Under the pieces are notes generated by a model. That model saw only the letters and a list, made by a program, of their open reading frames with translations. It had not been told where the DNA came from and made no database searches. A DNA stretch of 35,345 nt. It comes from DASXMX01 sp036794395. GTDB taxonomy: Bacteria; Planctomycetota; Phycisphaerae; Tepidisphaerales; Tepidisphaeraceae. Where the stretch lies: NCBI GenBank assembly GCA_036794395.1, contig DAIRGS010000039.1:1-35345 (forward strand). The letters are read 5' to 3'. Within the stretch, counting starts at the first letter, position 1. Each line of letters begins with the position of its first letter. This document shows positions 32,380 through 35,345 of this stretch, one piece after another. Position numbers and translations under genes: made by a program.

Positions 32380-35229
32380 TCATTTGGTCTGGAACGGCTC
32401 GCTCTGCACGAGTTCTTCGATCAGTGTTCGGACTCCGTATCGAGTGGGCTTTGAACGATTGAGAATGGCTTCAATTTCGGTGCGGTCGGAAAATCGAACA
32501 GGCGCTCCTGTGGCGAATACCGAAAGCTGGCTCACGAGATTCCTCGCTAATACGGGCTCATTCTGCGCGATCAGCTTTTTGATCTCGCGGACGTTTTTAA
32601 AGGACCGGCCGTCGGGGAGCTCGCCGGCGCAGTCGGCGGGGAGGCCCCAGTGGAATTCGAGCTTTTGGCCGTTCATTCCGTAGCCTGGAACCGGCGGGAC
32701 TTCATTGGAAACCGCGCGGTATCGCTCGCGGAAAGCGCCCATGACGTCGAAGCTTTCGAGGGCGAATCCGGACGGGTCCATTACGCTGTGGCAGGATGCG
32801 CAGGTTTTGTCGGCGCGGTGTTTCTCAAGTTGTTGGCGGATCGTAACGGCACCGCGGATGTCGGGCTCGACGGCCTTGACGGTCGGGGGCGGGGGCGGGG
32901 TGTCGATACCGAGGATACGCTCGGTGATCCAGTGGCCGCGGATAACCGGGGACGTGGTGGTGCCGTTTGCGGTGACTTTGAGGACAGCGGCCTGGGTCAT
33001 GACCCCGCCGCGGAGAGAATCCTCGGGGAGAGTCATCTTGCGCATTTGAGCGCCGGAAACGCCGGGGATGTTGTAGTGCTTCGCGAGGCGCTCATTGAGA
33101 AAGGTGAAGTCGGAGTCGACGACATTGCGGGCGGGGAGGTCGGCGCGGACGAGCTCGGCAAAGAACAGGCGTGTCTCATCCACTGCCGCGAGCTTCAGCG
33201 GCTCGTCGAGTTCGTAGTCGTTGTAGATCGTCGAGGAGGGTGAGGTTTCGTCGATCTTGCGGAGGTCGAGCCAGTAGTCGGTGAATGCGTCAACGAAGCG
33301 GCGGGACTTGGGGTCATCCAGGAGACGCCGGGTCTGAGCGCGCAGAACCTCTGGCTTGTGCAGCTCACCTTTTATTGCCATTTCCCGCAGATCCGCGTCG
33401 GGTGTCGAGTTCCACAGGAAAAGGGACAAACGCGTCGCCAGGGCCATGTCATCGAGTTTGCCGGGCTTTTCTTGGATGAAGACAAAATGGGGTGAGACCA
33501 GTACCGCGGAATACGCGGCGAGCATCGACTTGGCGAATCCGTAGCCTTTGGAGAACTGCTCTTCGAAAAGCGATTCGAACCGCTGAAGGTCGAAATCGTC
33601 AACGCCCTGGCGGTAGGCGACGTTCATGAAGTTTCTCAGCAGCCGGGCAGACTCTTCCTTCGGATTGGTCGAATCCACTTCCACCACAGCGCTGGGTTCT
33701 GGGGCGCCGAAACCACCGCGGCCGGCACCGCGTCCCGCGCCACCACGTCCGCCGAACCCGCGGCCCCGCCCGCTGCCGCCTAATCCGGGGGTTCCGTCGA
33801 GTGAGACACCGGGGCCTTTGTTGGTGACGCGCCGCAGTGGCAGGTCGCCGAAAAGGAGCTTGTATCCGGTTCCATACGAGTCATCATATTGTGGCCCTTC
33901 GACCTGCAACCACTGCACGGCGTAACCGGGAAGCCCATCTTCCGTCGCCAGAGGATTGACGTACTGTTCGTCGGTGCCGTTCACCCGCGTGCGGAAGAGG
34001 CGCATCGCGTCGGACGAAATACTTTCGCCGGCGATGAGCTGCACATCGACGTTGCACACGCCCGGCTGAGGCGTGAAGTCGCAGACCCCCACCGGCCTGG
34101 TTTGACCGTTGCCGCTTGCGTAGATGCCGATCGGTTCGTTGCTCCGTCCCGGCCAGACTTCGTCGAGCTCGGGCCGGTGCCAAAGGGGAAGGTGGTAGAC
34201 CGGAGCTTTCTGAGCGCCCTGGCCCTCGTAGAACCACCGCCCGATGCCTCCGCCGCCGACCCACACTGTGTAACCGGCGAGCTTGATGTGGTATCGGCCT
34301 GTCGCAGGGGCGCGGAAACTCCAACCGTAGCGGCCCGCGTCGCTGAAGATGCTGGAGACTTTCCCAACCGCTTCGCGCTCGCGCGTCTCGGGTTTGCTCA
34401 TCGGGGCGCGCCCCAGGCGCACGTCCGGCTGGGCGTGGGAGTCGAGGACGGGGAAGGAGAGACGGTCGGGCAGCGTTCCGTTCTCGGCGGGGCGGAAGCG
34501 CAGGAGCGACGGCTCGTCGCGGGCGTAGAGCTTGGTGCTCGTTTTGGGTGGTCTGGTGAGCTTCTGGCTGATCGCCTCGCGCATCGCGAGGTCAGCGGCA
34601 GAGATGAAGCGCTGCATCGTGAGGTACGAGACATCGAGCGCCTCAGCACTTTTGTTGAAGCGGTAGGCTTCGCCATCCTGCGGTAATTGGTCGGCGATCT
34701 GTGCCGTGGGGACGCCCAGAAGATCCCGCAGCACACTTTCGTACTCGTAGCGGTTCATGCGGCGCTGGGTGGAGCGGCCTTCGCCGGCCATCTGGCGCTT
34801 TTCAGAAGACATACACGTTTCAGCCAGGCTGACGACAAACGCGCTGCGGTTTGCCGGGTCGGGCTGTTTGGCCTCTTCCGGGGGCATTTCGCCGGCGGCT
34901 ACACGATCATGGATCCTGACCCACAGCGCGAAATTTTCGCGGTCTTCGGGTTCGTAGGCGAGCGACGACAAGTCCAAGCGAGCAGTCTTCTTCGTCGCGT
35001 TGTGGCAGCGCGTGCACGTATCGCCGATGAAAGTCCTCGCGCTTTCCCGGACGAACTCCGTTGCGACCTTCGAGTTGTCCGCGCTCGGTGAGATTTTGGG
35101 ATCGTCAGCCGCGATGGTGGGGGAGCGGCCGGCAATTGCCAGCCACAACGTCCCGACAACCAGCCCGCCATAGATCGTTGACGCGGCCGCTGACTGATTC
35201 GGCTTGAGGCGTGTGCGGCGAATGATCAT
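32380..35229 (-). CDS. DUF1592-type planctomycete cytochrome protein (PSCyt1-DUF1587-1595-1592-1588-1585)
   Basis: 949 aa, N-terminal hydrophobic export segment (IYGGLVVGTLWLAIAGRSP). A haem-binding CTRCH lies at about residues 72-76 (PSCyt1-type domain), followed by RMNRYEYESVLRDLLGV (DUF1587), a carbohydrate-binding-like insert at about 290-340 (WSFRAPATGRYHIKLAGYTV), FMNVAYRQGVDDFDL (DUF1595), LSLFLWNSTPDADLREMA (DUF1592), CASCHSVMDPSGFALESFD with a second haem motif near residue 811 (DUF1588) and RNLVSQLSVFATG (DUF1585). A Gly/Arg-rich insert occupies about 481-514. The family is planctomycete-typical, exported and probably redox-active; its substrate is unknown. GGAGC precedes ATG 35229. 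It is the first gene of the S-to-Q minus operon. Confidence 0.9.
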   Translation of the reverse strand: MIIRRTRLKPNQSAAASTIYGGLVVGTLWLAIAGRSPTIAADDPKISPSADNSKVATEFVRESARTFIGDTCTRCHNATKKTARLDLSSLAYEPEDRENFALWVRIHDRVAAGEMPPEEAKQPDPANRSAFVVSLAETCMSSEKRQMAGEGRSTQRRMNRYEYESVLRDLLGVPTAQIADQLPQDGEAYRFNKSAEALDVSYLTMQRFISAADLAMREAISQKLTRPPKTSTKLYARDEPSLLRFRPAENGTLPDRLSFPVLDSHAQPDVRLGRAPMSKPETREREAVGKVSSIFSDAGRYGWSFRAPATGRYHIKLAGYTVWVGGGGIGRWFYEGQGAQKAPVYHLPLWHRPELDEVWPGRSNEPIGIYASGNGQTRPVGVCDFTPQPGVCNVDVQLIAGESISSDAMRLFRTRVNGTDEQYVNPLATEDGLPGYAVQWLQVEGPQYDDSYGTGYKLLFGDLPLRRVTNKGPGVSLDGTPGLGGSGRGRGFGGRGGAGRGAGRGGFGAPEPSAVVEVDSTNPKEESARLLRNFMNVAYRQGVDDFDLQRFESLFEEQFSKGYGFAKSMLAAYSAVLVSPHFVFIQEKPGKLDDMALATRLSLFLWNSTPDADLREMAIKGELHKPEVLRAQTRRLLDDPKSRRFVDAFTDYWLDLRKIDETSPSSTIYNDYELDEPLKLAAVDETRLFFAELVRADLPARNVVDSDFTFLNERLAKHYNIPGVSGAQMRKMTLPEDSLRGGVMTQAAVLKVTANGTTTSPVIRGHWITERILGIDTPPPPPTVKAVEPDIRGAVTIRQQLEKHRADKTCASCHSVMDPSGFALESFDVMGAFRERYRAVSNEVPPVPGYGMNGQKLEFHWGLPADCAGELPDGRSFKNVREIKKLIAQNEPVLARNLVSQLSVFATGAPVRFSDRTEIEAILNRSKPTRYGVRTLIEELVQSEPFQTK

Positions 35230-35345
35230 CAGAATGCTCCGACTCTATCTCACAAATCTCAGAGCGACATGCCGTCTTTTGCCCGCGAATGTTGATTATT
35301 GTCCTGCGTCGTTTGCCGTAAGTCCACCCATTAGTTGATTTGACC
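35230..35345 (-). promoter_or_regulatory. Upstream region of the DUF1592/DUF1552 operon
   Basis: The 116 bases to the window edge contain no gene and should hold the promoter for the minus operon. No convincing -35/-10 pair was picked out by eye. Confidence 0.3.

Noticed and set aside
30975..32462. 495-codon plus-strand open frame
   Set aside because: Antisense to the DUF1552 gene, biased to Gly/Glu/Val/Arg, with no recognisable domain.
1..35345. CRISPR arrays, rRNA genes or phage structural genes
   Set aside because: No regularly spaced repeats, no rRNA-like conserved sequence and no capsid, tail or portal proteins were seen.

Overview
The window looks like a piece of a GC-rich Planctomycetota chromosome, most likely of the Phycisphaerae side (inference). 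The reasons are two giant secreted proteins with the LEPR-XLL N-terminal sorting motif and dockerin-like repeats, a DUF1592-type cytochrome protein paired with a Tat-exported DUF1552 protein, and a dense set of exported glycan-degrading enzymes.

Layout. (1) 1-460: the tail of one gene and a doubtful small membrane ORF. (2) 460-9475: two divergent LEPR-XLL/dockerin surface proteins, 930 aa (minus) and 1998 aa (plus), sharing the intergenic region 3253-3478. (3) 9.7-10.8 kb: a small winged-helix-like protein and a DUF6941-like protein. (4) 10.8-12.5 kb: a graveyard with an IS66 transposase C-terminus, a likely IS21 remnant, an 18-bp perfect palindrome, two related terminator hairpins and no convincing intact gene. 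(5) 12.5-19.65 kb: a genomic islet. It starts at the 3' half of a tRNA-Met(CAU) gene (minus strand, native terminator kept, 5' half missing). It is bounded by two diverged, co-oriented copies of a module of about 140-150 bp (GGGTTATGAGCG core, hairpin with TTACG in the loop, paired GTACA arms) that looks like a tyrosine-recombinase attachment site. Its cargo is a membrane-anchored P-loop NTPase with a broken 3' end, a small membrane protein, a conserved 477-aa protein of unknown function and a GAF-SpoIIE phosphatase. No recombinase gene is present. (6) 19.7-30.4 kb: glycan catabolism. CE6-like esterase and GH29 alpha-L-fucosidase genes lie on the minus strand. Divergent from them is a six-gene plus-strand run: two tandem esterases, ThuA-like protein, GH51 arabinofuranosidase, DJ-1/PfpI protein and alpha/beta hydrolase. 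(7) 30.4-35.2 kb: a minus-strand operon with the DUF1592-type cytochrome protein, the DUF1552 protein and a translationally coupled small exported protein.

How the parts work together (inference): regions 6 and 7 fit deacylation and debranching of fucose- and arabinose-bearing polysaccharides outside the cytoplasm. The islet is the most likely place for an undescribed system: its NTPase has the architecture of STAND-like conflict proteins and it sits next to a partner-switching-type phosphatase pair, but a defence role is not shown by the sequence.
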